This document shows positions 6,662 through 14,601 of a stretch of 17,675 nt of DNA, in pieces. A model generated the notes under the pieces. It did no database searches. It was not told the DNA's origin and worked only from the letters and a program-made list of their open reading frames with translations. The stretch spans positions 1 to 17,675 of the forward strand of contig CAZEJK010000100.1 of assembly GCA_964512045.1 (NCBI GenBank), written 5' to 3'. The stretch's first letter is position 1. Each line of letters opens with the position of its first letter. The stretch comes from CAZEJK01 sp964512045. GTDB lineage: Bacteria; Acidobacteriota; Thermoanaerobaculia; Thermoanaerobaculales; Sulfomarinibacteraceae. The position numbers and the translations under genes are program-made.

Positions 6662-7591
6662 ATGTCGTTGCTGAAACACCCCCCTGGCCCCGGTCAGCCG
6701 TCTCCGCGCTGCCATCAGCCGGGAGAGCCGATCGGAGTTGTGGCGCTGTCGGGCCCCGTCGAGCGCGATGAGCTCGAGGCCGGTCTGGCGCACCTTTCGG
6801 CGTGGGGCTGCCCGATCATTGCCGCCGACAACCTGACCTCGCGCACTCCATCCGGTCATCTCGCAGGTACCGACGACGAGCGCCTGGGAGGGCTGCTGCA
6901 TGTGCTCGATCAGGGCGCCAGGACCGTGATCGCGGCTCGCGGCGGCTTCGGCGTCACCCGTCTCCTGGATCGCATTCCGTGGCAGCAGCTGATCTCCGAG
7001 CAGGTGATCATGGTCGGTTTCTCCGATCTGACCGCGGTCCTGTTGCACCTCGCCAGCGCCGGTGGGGCGATCCAGGTCCATGGGCCGATGGTGTGCCAGC
7101 TGCACCGCGATCCTGTGGGTCGGGAGCGGCTCTACTCGGTGCTCACGGGCGCCGTTCGTGGTGATGCGCTGTACACGTACGGGCCGACACAGGTGGTCCG
7201 ACCGGGGCGTGCCACAGGGCGTGCGGTCGGAGGGAACCTCGCGGTCCTGGCGGCCACGTTGGGAACGTCGTATGCGCCGGATCTGACCGATGCCGTTCTG
7301 TTTCTCGAGGATGTGGGCGAGCCGTTGTACCGCCTGGATCGTCTGTTGACCCAGCTCCGTGGCTCTGGTAGATTGAACGGCGTGAAAGCACTGATTGGCG
7401 GGAGCTTGCATCGTTGTACTGGGCTTGGCCATGGCCGCCAGTGGTGGCGGCAGCTGCTCGCCGAAGGAGCTGGTCACGTCCCCGTCGTCGTGGATGTGCC
7501 GTTTGGCCATCTGCCTCCGCATCTGGCGTTTCCGTCCGGTGTCGAGGTGACGGTGGACACCGGGTCGGGTCTGATCCTCTGGAGTGGCTGA
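6662..7591 (+). CDS. ldcA: LD-carboxypeptidase, peptidase family S66
   Basis: Serine peptidase that trims the terminal D-alanine of murein tetrapeptides during cell-wall recycling. The 309-aa protein has the S66 layout: AARGGFGVTRLLDRI (91-105), the nucleophile S121 in GFSDLTA, the GGNLAVL motif (190-196), glutamate E216 in FLEDVGEP and histidine H283 in FGHLPPH. Together S121, E216 and H283 form the expected catalytic triad. No signal peptide is seen, consistent with a cytoplasmic LdcA. The MccF-like immunity branch of S66 is an alternative. The start is ATG 6662 with a purine-rich AAGGGAGAG somewhat far upstream. Its TGA shares one base with the ATG of the next gene, so translation is coupled. 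Confidence 0.9.
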   Translation: MSLLKHPPGPGQPSPRCHQPGEPIGVVALSGPVERDELEAGLAHLSAWGCPIIAADNLTSRTPSGHLAGTDDERLGGLLHVLDQGARTVIAARGGFGVTRLLDRIPWQQLISEQVIMVGFSDLTAVLLHLASAGGAIQVHGPMVCQLHRDPVGRERLYSVLTGAVRGDALYTYGPTQVVRPGRATGRAVGGNLAVLAATLGTSYAPDLTDAVLFLEDVGEPLYRLDRLLTQLRGSGRLNGVKALIGGSLHRCTGLGHGRQWWRQLLAEGAGHVPVVVDVPFGHLPPHLAFPSGVEVTVDTGSGLILWSG

Positions 7592-8394
7592 TGGCGAAGT
7601 TCAAGACCACCGCAACATCCCCGCAGCACGACTCGCTCGAGCCGAGCCGGATGCGAGTCTCCGCGGGCTCGCAGTTCTTTGCAGAGGGCGATCTCGGCCT
7701 CGGGATGTTCATCATCGAGAGCGGTGAGGTCGAGATCGTCAAGCAGATGGGTGATGAGCAGCGGGTGCTGGCCACCCTGGGGAAGGGCGACTTCTTCGGC
7801 GAGATGTCGATGTTGGAGGACGACTACCCGCGCAACGCCACTGCGGTCGCCAAGAGCGATGTCCAGGCCGTGCTGATTGATCGCGCGGCGTTCACGTTCA
7901 TTCTCGAGCGCAACCCCGAGATCGCGGTACGGATGATGCGCAAGCTCGTGCGGCGGCTTCGCGAGACGACGACGCTGCTCGAGGAGGCGGTGGGTCACAA
8001 GGTGGACCTGGACTCCTCGGGGATCACCGAGCGGCCGGTGGCGCCACCGGATCCGTCGGCGCGTCTGGTGGAGCTGGCGACCAGCATCGAGTACCCGCTG
8101 ATGGACAAGCGGGAGACCACCGTCGGACGGGTCGACCCGGTCACGGGGATCCAGCCGGACGTGGACCTGACCTCCGTGGACACGCGGCGCTCCGTGTCCC
8201 GTCGGCACGCGTGCATCCGCCGCGACGAGGAGAGCGGCGGGTACGTGGTGATCGAGGACGTGGGGACCATGAACGGGACGTTCGTCAACGACATGCGTCT
8301 CACGACTGGTCGCGAGCACCCGATCCGGCACGGCGACCGCCTGAAGTTCGGCATGGTCGAGTGCCGGTTCGAGCTCGATCAGTCCGAGGAGTGA
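7591..8394 (+). CDS. Cyclic-nucleotide-binding domain plus FHA domain protein
   Basis: A 267-aa two-domain signalling protein. Residues 20-135 form a cNMP-binding (CAP_ED) domain with the phosphate-binding cassette FFGEMSMLEDDYPRNATAVA (68-87), including the conserved GE and arginine R81. A helical segment (112-135) follows. Residues 165-265 form an FHA phosphothreonine-binding domain with all hallmark residues: GR at 179-180, SRRH at 203-206 and N-G-T at 228-230. There is no DNA-binding helix-turn-helix or kinase domain, so it probably links a nucleotide signal to a phosphoprotein partner; that role is an inference. ATG 7591 overlaps the ldcA stop by one base (TGATG), with GGAG just upstream. 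Confidence 0.9.
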   Translation: MAKFKTTATSPQHDSLEPSRMRVSAGSQFFAEGDLGLGMFIIESGEVEIVKQMGDEQRVLATLGKGDFFGEMSMLEDDYPRNATAVAKSDVQAVLIDRAAFTFILERNPEIAVRMMRKLVRRLRETTTLLEEAVGHKVDLDSSGITERPVAPPDPSARLVELATSIEYPLMDKRETTVGRVDPVTGIQPDVDLTSVDTRRSVSRRHACIRRDEESGGYVVIEDVGTMNGTFVNDMRLTTGREHPIRHGDRLKFGMVECRFELDQSEE

Positions 8395-8449
8395 GCTCCG
8401 GCCGAGCCCCTCACCACCTGGCGTGGCCATCGACCGAGGCGGGCCGGGC

Positions 8450-10555
8450 ATGACCGACCATCTGGAACCCACAGGTTACGGGATACCACTCACAGCTCTG
8501 CCCGGAATCGGCGCCGTTCGCGCGAAACAGCTGGCGGCGGTGGGTGTGGTCACCATCCTCGACCTGCTCGCCCATCTGCCGGTGCGGTGGGAGGACCGGA
8601 CGCGAGAGCTTCCGCTGCAGGAGCTTCGCGAGCCCGGCGGGCCGTGGCGGCTGCACGGACGGCTGGAGAAGGTGCGAGCGCGCCGTCGGCGGGGACGTGG
8701 ACGGGGCCGGGTGTCGGTGGTGACGGCTCGGCTTGTGGATGGCGATCAGTGGCTCGACGTGGTCTGGTTCAACCAGCCGTGGGTCGCAGATCAGCTGGCG
8801 AGCGGAGACGACGTCGTGGTGTTCGGATCTGTGCGTCGGGACGATCGTGGCATGCTACAGCTCGTCAACCCGGAGCTGATCACGGATGGGGAGGAGGGGC
8901 CGCGCGGCGCGTGGCAGCCATGCTACCGGCAGCTCGGTCCATTGTCAGAGCGGCGCCTCCGAGCCCTGATGCCGCAAGCGCTCGACATGCTGCGAGGCGA
9001 GGCAGATCCGATCGGGCCGCGGCTGTGCTCGGAGCTGGGTCTGGCGGGCCGGATCGAGGCGCTTGCAGCGGTGCACTGCCCAACGCCCGGCGAACGTCCC
9101 CTGGAAGACCAGTACGCCGAGGCGGTCGCGAGCGCTCGGAGGCGGCTGGCGGTCGAGGAGCTGATCGCAACGGCAGCTGTTGGCGTCCTCGACCGGCGCC
9201 GCAGGTCTGGCCTCGAAGCGCCAGTGTGCTCGGTGACCGATGACCTCCGTGCGATCGCCAGGGGCGTGCTTCCGTTTCGTCTGACCGGTGCGCAGCGGCG
9301 CGTGATCCGGGAGATCGTCAACGATCTCGAGCGGTCGCAACCGATGGCCCGTCTGCTGCACGGCGATGTGGGCTCGGGGAAGACCGTGGTGGCCGTCCTG
9401 GCCACGCTGGTGGCGCTCGAGAACGACCTCCAGGTGGCGGTGATGGCGCCGACCGAGCTCCTTGCCGAGCAGCAGCACCGCTCGTTCGAACACCTGCTGG
9501 CGTCCAGTGGCCACCGGCCGCGGTTGCTGACCGGATCCGTTGCCGCCAGCGATCGTCAGGAGGTTCTCGCCGGGATCGCGAGCGGAGATGTCCGGGTGGT
9601 CGTCGGTACCCACGCTCTGATTCAGGGCACGGTGAGGTTTCGCCGTCTCGGTCTCGTCATCGTCGACGAGCAGCACCGCTTTGGCGTCCATCACAGGCAA
9701 GCCCTGGTCGACAAGAGCGTTGCTCCGCACCTGCTCGTGATGAGCGCCACGCCCATTCCGCGCACTCTGGCGTTGACGGTCTACGGAGGGCTCGATGTCT
9801 CGCGGATCGATGAGCTGCCCCCCGGGCGATCTCCGGTCCGGACGGTGGTGCGGTCGCAGCGGGCTCGGCCGCGAGTGGAAGCGTTCCTGCGCCGCGAGAT
9901 CGACGACGGTGGCAGGGTGTACATCGTGTTCCCCCTCATCGAGAGCTCTGCGAGCAGCGAGCGCACCGGGACGGTGGCGTTGCACGATCGCATCGAGGCT
10001 CTCCAGCAGTCCCTCGGTGAGGCCTCCATCGGAGTGGTCCATGGGAGGCTCGGGCGGGACGAACGGGATCAGGTGACGCGGGCGTTTCGCGACGGCAGCA
10101 TCCAGGTGCTGCTGGCGACAACGGTGGTCGAGGTGGGTGTGGACGTGCCGGAGGCGAGCGTGATGGTGGTCGAGTCGGCGGAGCGTTTCGGGCTCTCGCA
10201 GCTGCATCAGCTACGCGGCAGAGTCGGCAGGGGTGTCCGACCGTCGTGGTGTGTCCTGGTGACCGGTCCCGAGGTCACGTCTGCCGCGCGGCAGCGCCTC
10301 GGCGTGCTCTGTCGGACGACGGACGGCTTCGAGATCGCAGAGGCCGATCTGCGCCTTCGCGGGCCGGGAGAGCTTGCGGGCCTCCGCCAGAGCGGGCTGG
10401 CCGGGCTCCGTTTCGCCGATGTGGCTCGCGATCAGGCGCTGGTGGAGCTGGCCTCTCGTGCCACACATCTGCTGGCCGATCGAGGGCAGCTGCATGAGGT
10501 CGTGCCGAGGCTGGCCGGCGCCGGAGCGATCACTGGTCCGGTACCGGTCGGGTAG
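8450..10555 (+). CDS. recG: ATP-dependent DNA helicase RecG
   Basis: Superfamily 2 helicase that remodels stalled replication forks and Holliday junctions. The protein has 701 residues, as expected. It begins with the segment LTALPGIGAVRAKQLAAVGV, followed by the OB-fold wedge domain (about 60-150, including VVWFNQPWVA). Helicase motifs then appear in order: motif I GDVGSGKT (about 305-312), motif II DEQH (406-409), motif III SATPIPRTLA, and motif VI QLRGRVGRG (about 587-595). The C-terminal RecG-specific region (DGFEIAEADLRLRGPGEL) is intact. I chose ATG 8450, which has the purine-rich GAGGCGGG upstream; GTG 8423 would add nine residues. It probably belongs to the ldcA-cNMP/FHA transcript. 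Confidence 0.95.
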   Translation: MTDHLEPTGYGIPLTALPGIGAVRAKQLAAVGVVTILDLLAHLPVRWEDRTRELPLQELREPGGPWRLHGRLEKVRARRRRGRGRGRVSVVTARLVDGDQWLDVVWFNQPWVADQLASGDDVVVFGSVRRDDRGMLQLVNPELITDGEEGPRGAWQPCYRQLGPLSERRLRALMPQALDMLRGEADPIGPRLCSELGLAGRIEALAAVHCPTPGERPLEDQYAEAVASARRRLAVEELIATAAVGVLDRRRRSGLEAPVCSVTDDLRAIARGVLPFRLTGAQRRVIREIVNDLERSQPMARLLHGDVGSGKTVVAVLATLVALENDLQVAVMAPTELLAEQQHRSFEHLLASSGHRPRLLTGSVAASDRQEVLAGIASGDVRVVVGTHALIQGTVRFRRLGLVIVDEQHRFGVHHRQALVDKSVAPHLLVMSATPIPRTLALTVYGGLDVSRIDELPPGRSPVRTVVRSQRARPRVEAFLRREIDDGGRVYIVFPLIESSASSERTGTVALHDRIEALQQSLGEASIGVVHGRLGRDERDQVTRAFRDGSIQVLLATTVVEVGVDVPEASVMVVESAERFGLSQLHQLRGRVGRGVRPSWCVLVTGPEVTSAARQRLGVLCRTTDGFEIAEADLRLRGPGELAGLRQSGLAGLRFADVARDQALVELASRATHLLADRGQLHEVVPRLAGAGAITGPVPVG

Positions 10556-10648
10556 TGTGGAACGTCGCGGCGAGCCTGTCAGAGGTCGTCGGTTCGGGTG
10601 CGTCGCGTCACCGCCGGAACACATTGTTCGCTGGTAACGTTTCGGTTC

Positions 10649-10975
10649 GTGATGAAGCGTCACGTGACCACCGTCGTCATGCTGGCCATTGGCTGGGTGT
10701 TCATCGCGCTCGGCGTGGTGGGGCTGTTCCTCCCGATCCTCCAGGGTGTCCTGTTCCTCCTGGTCGGACTGGGGATCCTGTCGAAGTACTCGCAGACTGC
10801 GCACCGGATCGCGGAGCGGATCCGCGCACGGTTCCCGCGGCTCGATGCCCGAGCCCATGCGATCTCGGAGTGGTGGCACCGGCGCGTCACCTGGCGCCGG
10901 CGCCGTCCATCAGGCGGTCAGGACGATCGCTCGAACCCCAGCGGACGGATCGTGAGCGACACGAGCCAGCCGTGA
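10649..10975 (+). CDS. Small two-helix membrane protein, PGPGW/DUF454-like
   Basis: A protein of about 108 residues. It has a basic N-terminus (MKRHVTT), two closely spaced hydrophobic segments, VVMLAIGWVFIALGVVGLFL and VLFLLVGLGILS, joined by PILQG, then an amphipathic basic helix (RIAERIRARFPRL) and a long, charged, disordered tail (RRRRPSGGQDDRSNPSG). The arrangement resembles small inner-membrane families such as PGPGW and YbaN/DUF454; function unknown. The start is uncertain: GTG 10649 or ATG 10652 follows a TAACGT box (10635-10640) at leaderless spacing and has no Shine-Dalgarno sequence, while GTG 10598 would extend it by 17 non-conserved residues. The stop codon lies inside a hairpin shared with the convergent aminotransferase gene. 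Confidence 0.7.
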   Translation: MMKRHVTTVVMLAIGWVFIALGVVGLFLPILQGVLFLLVGLGILSKYSQTAHRIAERIRARFPRLDARAHAISEWWHRRVTWRRRRPSGGQDDRSNPSGRIVSDTSQP

Positions 10976-10997
10976 GCTGAGCCCACTCAGCCGGCTG
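10967..10997. terminator. Hairpin shared by two convergent genes
   Basis: CAGCCG (10967-10972) pairs with CGGCTG (10992-10997), and GCTGAG (10976-10981) pairs with CTCAGC (10986-10991), leaving TGA (10973-10975) as a three-base bulge and CCCA as the loop. The bulged TGA is the stop of the plus-strand membrane protein; the minus-strand aminotransferase stop (10987-10989) lies in the opposite arm. With 11 bases between the coding regions, this is the obvious candidate for a bidirectional transcription end. No T-tract is present. Confidence 0.6.
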
Positions 10998-12312
10998 TGT
11001 CGGCCAGAGCGCTCAGCGCTTCAACCAGCCGGCGGAACGCCCGTTCGGTCTTCTCCACGGGCAGTGCGTACGAGAAGCGGATCCAGCGCGCACCTGCGCG
11101 CGAGAAGTAGACCCCGGGCACGATGGCAAGGCCGTGCTCCTCGGCACAGTACGTGGCCAGGGCGGACGAGTCGTGAAGACCTGCCCTGTCGAGCCAGGGG
11201 CCAACGTCGAGGAAGGCGTAGTAGCCGTCACCGAGGATCGCTCGCATCTCGTGCTCGGCGATCAGCTCCGACAGCCGCGCCTTGCTGGTCAGCGTCGGCT
11301 TGACGATCCCAACAGAGGCGCGCTTGTACCCCATCCGGTAGGCTGCCACCGCAACGGCCTGGCTGAAGAACGAGGGGATCACGCCGTGCGAGGCTCGCCC
11401 CTGGATGAACCCCACAACAGGCGCCGCTGCGAGCAGATGGGCGTTACGGATGTTGCTGGCGCCGAGTGACTTGGTGATGCCGTCGAGAATGATGCACCGG
11501 TCTCGCTCTGATGGCTCGAGGGCGCTGAGAAACGCGTTCACGTCCGTCGGCCCAGCTTCTGCGATGCGATGGTAGATCCAGTCGAGCAGCACGAACCGGG
11601 CGCCGCCCGCCAACGCCGCCCGGGTCAGCTCGATCTGCTCATCGAGGGGCAGGCTGCGCCCGGTCGGGTTGTCGGGGCTGGTGATCACGACCAGAGCGAC
11701 CTCACGTTCGAGCCGCGAGGCGGTCGCGAAGCAGGCGTTGAGCCCGTCGGCGGTGAGCCGCCACTCGTCGTCTTCATCACCCGGTGCGAGCAGAACGTTC
11801 ATCCCGATGGCGTACGGTCCCCACGTGTACGACAGCCAGGGGATCCGGGAGGTGACCACCAGGTCGCCCCGTCTGCCGGTGCCGAGAAACTGTGCCGCAT
11901 CGTACGCCTTGAGCAGGGCATCGCGTCCCCCCTGGCATGCCACGACGTTGTTTGCATCCCAACCCGTTGCGGCGTCGAGCTGCCAGTACGCCTCGACCAC
12001 GGCGCGGCGGAAGAGCTCCGTGCCGCGTGGTGAGTCGTAGCCAGTGCCACGGTTCTTCTGGAGCTCGTGGGCGCGATCAAGGACCTCCTCGGGCACCCCG
12101 GGGAGGCTCGCGCCGCCGTCGCCCTGACTGGCGTCGTGGGTCTCCCGGTTCGGGTGCCGCTGGCGGAACGTGGCCAGCCCCTTGCGAATCTCGAACATTC
12201 GGCTGGCCGGAATTGGACGCTGCTCGCCGAGCCCCGGGCACACCGGCGCCAGCTCCTCCGGCTGAACCGCGAGCACCGGGGTATCGGTAGGTGTCGTGGC
12301 GTTCTCCGCCAT
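10987..12312 (-). CDS. PLP-dependent aminotransferase, class I/II (fold type I)
   Basis: A 441-aa pyridoxal-phosphate enzyme. Recognisable elements are the glycine-containing cofactor loop VACQGGRDALLKAY, SPDNPTGRSLPLDEQ (the NPTG motif), DWIYHRI (cofactor-pyridine aspartate and tyrosine), LDGITKSLGASNIRN with the Schiff-base lysine in ITKSLG, and the C-terminal substrate-carboxylate arginine in WIRFSYALP. An N-terminal 40-residue section precedes the usual core. The substrate is not clear; aspartate or another amino acid is possible. The start is ATG reading leftward from 12312, with GGAGG (complement of 12317-12321) upstream and a TATGAT -10 at 12351-12346. The open frame extends further upstream, but that part is only a shadow of the AIM24 gene. 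Confidence 0.88.
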   Translation of the reverse strand: MAENATTPTDTPVLAVQPEELAPVCPGLGEQRPIPASRMFEIRKGLATFRQRHPNRETHDASQGDGGASLPGVPEEVLDRAHELQKNRGTGYDSPRGTELFRRAVVEAYWQLDAATGWDANNVVACQGGRDALLKAYDAAQFLGTGRRGDLVVTSRIPWLSYTWGPYAIGMNVLLAPGDEDDEWRLTADGLNACFATASRLEREVALVVITSPDNPTGRSLPLDEQIELTRAALAGGARFVLLDWIYHRIAEAGPTDVNAFLSALEPSERDRCIILDGITKSLGASNIRNAHLLAAAPVVGFIQGRASHGVIPSFFSQAVAVAAYRMGYKRASVGIVKPTLTSKARLSELIAEHEMRAILGDGYYAFLDVGPWLDRAGLHDSSALATYCAEEHGLAIVPGVYFSRAGARWIRFSYALPVEKTERAFRRLVEALSALADTAG

Positions 12313-12321
12313 CCGTCCTCC

Positions 12322-12351
12322 ATTCGTCAGAAAGAACGAATCTCCATCATA
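12322..12351 (-). promoter_or_regulatory. Promoter and inverted repeat of the aminotransferase gene
   Basis: On the minus strand TATGAT (complement of 12346-12351) is a five-of-six match to the -10 consensus, placing the start near 12339. Immediately downstream, ATTCGT (12322-12327) and ACGAAT (12336-12341) form an inverted repeat around an eight-base centre that covers the predicted start point, a position suited to an operator or a short 5' hairpin. No clear -35 hexamer is seen. The remaining 12313-12454 spacer holds no gene. Confidence 0.4.
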
Positions 12352-12454
12352 CGCCCAGCGGCCGTCGTGGCACAGAGCGAACCTGTGCGCTGCGCAGCAG
12401 CCCTCTGGCGCGATCGGTGGAGGGTTGATTGCAGTCGGCGAGGCCCCCAGAGGC

Positions 12455-13474
12455 TCAGTCGCCGTCGAAGAAGCCGCCGATGCCGCCGAGCTGACCGAGA
12501 ACGGAGCCTTCACCGCGGTTCTTGCCGCCGGCCTGCGGTGCGGACTCCCAGATCCGTCCGGCGAGCCTGCTGAACGGCAGCGACTGCAGCCAGCAGGTGC
12601 CCGGGCCCTGGAGGCGTGCGAAGAAGAACCCCTCACCGCCGAAGATCGCGGACTTGACGCCGCCAACGAACTCGATGTCGTAGTCCACGGTGGAGTCCAG
12701 CGCCACGATGCAGCCGGTGTCGACCCGGAGCGTGTCGCCAGCGGCCAGCTCGCGCTTGACGATGGTTCCGCCCGCATGCACGAACGCGAGCCCATCCCCC
12801 TCGAGCTTCTGCATGATGAACCCTTCGCCGCCGAACAGCCCGGTGCCGATCTTCTTCTGGAAGGCGATGCCAACGGAGACACCCTTGGCCGCGCACAGGA
12901 AGGCGTCTTTCTGGCAGACGATCTTGCCGCCGAAGGTGGCAAGGTCCATGGGGATGATCTTGCCGGGGTACGGCGAAGCAAACGCCACCTTGGCCTTGCC
13001 CTGGCCCTCGTGGGTGAACACGGTCATGAACAGGCTCTCCCCGGTGAGCATCCGCTTGCCAGCGCCGACGAGCTTGTCCATGAAGCCGCCGCCCTGGCCG
13101 CTGCCGTCACCGAAGATGGTGTTCATCTTGATGCCGTTGCCCATGTACATCATGCCGCCGGCCTCGGCGACCACGCTCTCGCCGGGATCCAGCTCGATCT
13201 CGACGAACTGCATCTCCTCGCCGAAGATCTCGTAGTCGACCTCGTCAGCGATCTGGCCGCGATGGGCAGTGGGTGGTGGAGGCGCCGCCATGGCGCCGGA
13301 GGCGCCGCCGGCGAGCTCCGGGATGCTGCGAACCGGTTCCCAGCCGGACATACCCTGGGTGAACACCAGTGTCTCCTGGTTGTACTGACCGGAACGGACA
13401 CGGGCGAGCAGGTCGTCGGTGGCCATAGGACCGACGCTCTGGCCGTCGATTGCTGCGTACCACATCTTGGACAC
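12455..13474 (-). CDS. GYF_2-AIM24 (TIGR00266-type) protein
   Basis: A 339-aa protein with two domains. Residues 4-55 (MWYAAIDGQSVGPMATDDLL through GMSGWEPV) match the GYF_2/DUF4339 pattern, a small fold suggested to bind proline-rich partners. Residues 85-335 match the AIM24/TIGR00266 family, a glycine-rich beta-sandwich with phrases such as GEEMQFVEIELDPGESVVAE, GGMMYMGNGI and IFGGEGFFFARLQGPGTCWL. The C-terminus is a glycine/phenylalanine-rich tail (LGGIGGFFDGD). Biochemical role is unknown; mitochondrial AIM24 affects membrane organisation. The start is GTG 13474, eight bases after AAGGAGG (complement of 13483-13489); ATG 13465 is a second option. The open frame runs on to 13882, but that extension has no RBS and no family similarity. 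Confidence 0.88.
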   Translation of the reverse strand: MSKMWYAAIDGQSVGPMATDDLLARVRSGQYNQETLVFTQGMSGWEPVRSIPELAGGASGAMAAPPPPTAHRGQIADEVDYEIFGEEMQFVEIELDPGESVVAEAGGMMYMGNGIKMNTIFGDGSGQGGGFMDKLVGAGKRMLTGESLFMTVFTHEGQGKAKVAFASPYPGKIIPMDLATFGGKIVCQKDAFLCAAKGVSVGIAFQKKIGTGLFGGEGFIMQKLEGDGLAFVHAGGTIVKRELAAGDTLRVDTGCIVALDSTVDYDIEFVGGVKSAIFGGEGFFFARLQGPGTCWLQSLPFSRLAGRIWESAPQAGGKNRGEGSVLGQLGGIGGFFDGD

Positions 13475-13906
13475 GATCTGTTCCTCCTTAAGGCCTCGAT
13501 CTGCCGTCACCGACGCCATCAACGGTCGGTGCGGTGCATCGTCATGATGTCGGGAGAGCCTACCACGGCTCGAGCCCGATGCGCAGTCCAACGGTTCAGA
13601 CAACGCGGGATCGGTCACATCGGTTCCCGTCGAGAGTGCCACGTTTCTTCCAGCGCGGCCGCGGGCCGCAACCAAGGTGATGCTCCGAGGGTGACGGTTC
13701 CGCGGCCGTATAGCTGTTGGCGATGAGACCTTGGGTATGAGCTCTCCCACCCACCCAGTCTCACTCGCAGGAGCGACGACGCCGCAGTCCGGCCGCAGTC
13801 CCGGCCCCGACAGCCGGATCCCGGCCATCCCGTCCCCGGAGGATTCGAAGATGCACCGGCTTCGAGTCGCCACGACCCTCACAGCCGCACGATCTGGTGG
13901 TGACGG
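13475..13906. other. Intergenic region, no gene recognised
   Basis: These 432 bases separate the start of the AIM24 gene from the end of the SRAP gene, both on the minus strand. I see no credible coding region. A short GC palindrome, GCGGCC-GCG-GGCCGC, lies at about 13655-13669 and could act in termination after the SRAP gene or in control of the AIM24 gene. The open frames on both strands here lack ribosome binding sites and look compositional. Confidence 0.6.
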
Positions 13907-14578
13907 TCAGGCAGGGTCCAGACAACCCGGATCGTCGTTGCGTGGACTGTTGACCCGTCTGCTCACCGGAGTGGCGACCATGCCTTCGGAGCTGTGCGGC
14001 GTCAGCAGCGGCTGCAGCTGGTCGGGCTCTGAGACGGTGACATCGAGCCAGTGCTTCCACGTGACCCTCGGCAGAATGACCGGCATCCGGTCATGGATCT
14101 CCTCGACCAGCTCGTTCGGCAAGGTCGTCAGGATCGTGCACGAGTCCACCGTCTCGCCGGAGTTGCGGTCGCGCCAGCGCTCCCACAGACCGGCGAACGC
14201 GAACACTCGCCCATCGCTGAACCCGATTGCGTATGGCTGCTTGCCCGAGTCGGTCTTCTGCCACTCATAAAACCCGTCAGCAGGGATCAGACAGCGACGC
14301 TGCCGAAACGGTGTTCGGAACGACGGTTTGTCCGCAGCGGTCTCGCTGCGGGCGTTGATCATCCGGTTGCCGATGTCGCGCTCCTTGGCCCAGCGTGGGA
14401 TCAGGCCCCAGTGGGCCATCGCCAGCTCCCGCTGTCCGTCGGGCTCCGGCGTCCGCACGATCGGCACTGACTGGGTCGGCGCGATGTTGTAGCGCGGCTG
14501 CCAGTCCACCGGCGTGGTGACCGAGAACGCGTCCACCAGAACGTCTCCGTCCACCGTGAGCAGGTACCGTCCGCACAT
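13907..14578 (-). CDS. yedK: SRAP domain protein (YedK/HMCES family)
   Basis: Protein that forms a covalent thiazolidine crosslink to abasic sites in single-stranded DNA, shielding them from cleavage. The 223-aa sequence begins MCGRY, so removal of Met exposes the catalytic Cys2. Other conserved elements are RYNIAPTQ, WGLIPRWA, INARSET (containing the conserved asparagine), PADGFYEW with the active-site glutamate, and HDRMPVIL with the active-site histidine. The start is fixed by Cys2: ATG reading leftward from 14578. TAGGGT (complement of 14585-14590) lies six bases before the ATG, suggesting a leaderless transcript, although GGGTGG could serve as a weak ribosome binding site. The last 20 or so residues are non-conserved. 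The upstream spacer holds inverted heptamer repeats. Confidence 0.93.
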   Translation of the reverse strand: MCGRYLLTVDGDVLVDAFSVTTPVDWQPRYNIAPTQSVPIVRTPEPDGQRELAMAHWGLIPRWAKERDIGNRMINARSETAADKPSFRTPFRQRRCLIPADGFYEWQKTDSGKQPYAIGFSDGRVFAFAGLWERWRDRNSGETVDSCTILTTLPNELVEEIHDRMPVILPRVTWKHWLDVTVSEPDQLQPLLTPHSSEGMVATPVSRRVNSPRNDDPGCLDPA

Positions 14579-14601
14579 TTGACCACCCTACCACAGTCGT
14601 G

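Noticed and set aside
12313..12981. N-terminal extension of the aminotransferase by more than 200 residues
   Set aside because: The added sequence is an out-of-frame reading of the AIM24 gene and is serine/arginine/alanine-rich; ATG at 12312 has a good ribosome binding site and promoter.
12296..13726. Plus-strand open frame of 476 codons
   Set aside because: Antisense to the GYF_2-AIM24 gene, with alanine/glutamate/leucine-biased composition typical of GC-rich shadow frames.
13475..13882. N-terminal extension of the AIM24 protein
   Set aside because: No similarity to the family and no upstream ribosome binding site; AAGGAGG directly before GTG 13474 decides the start.
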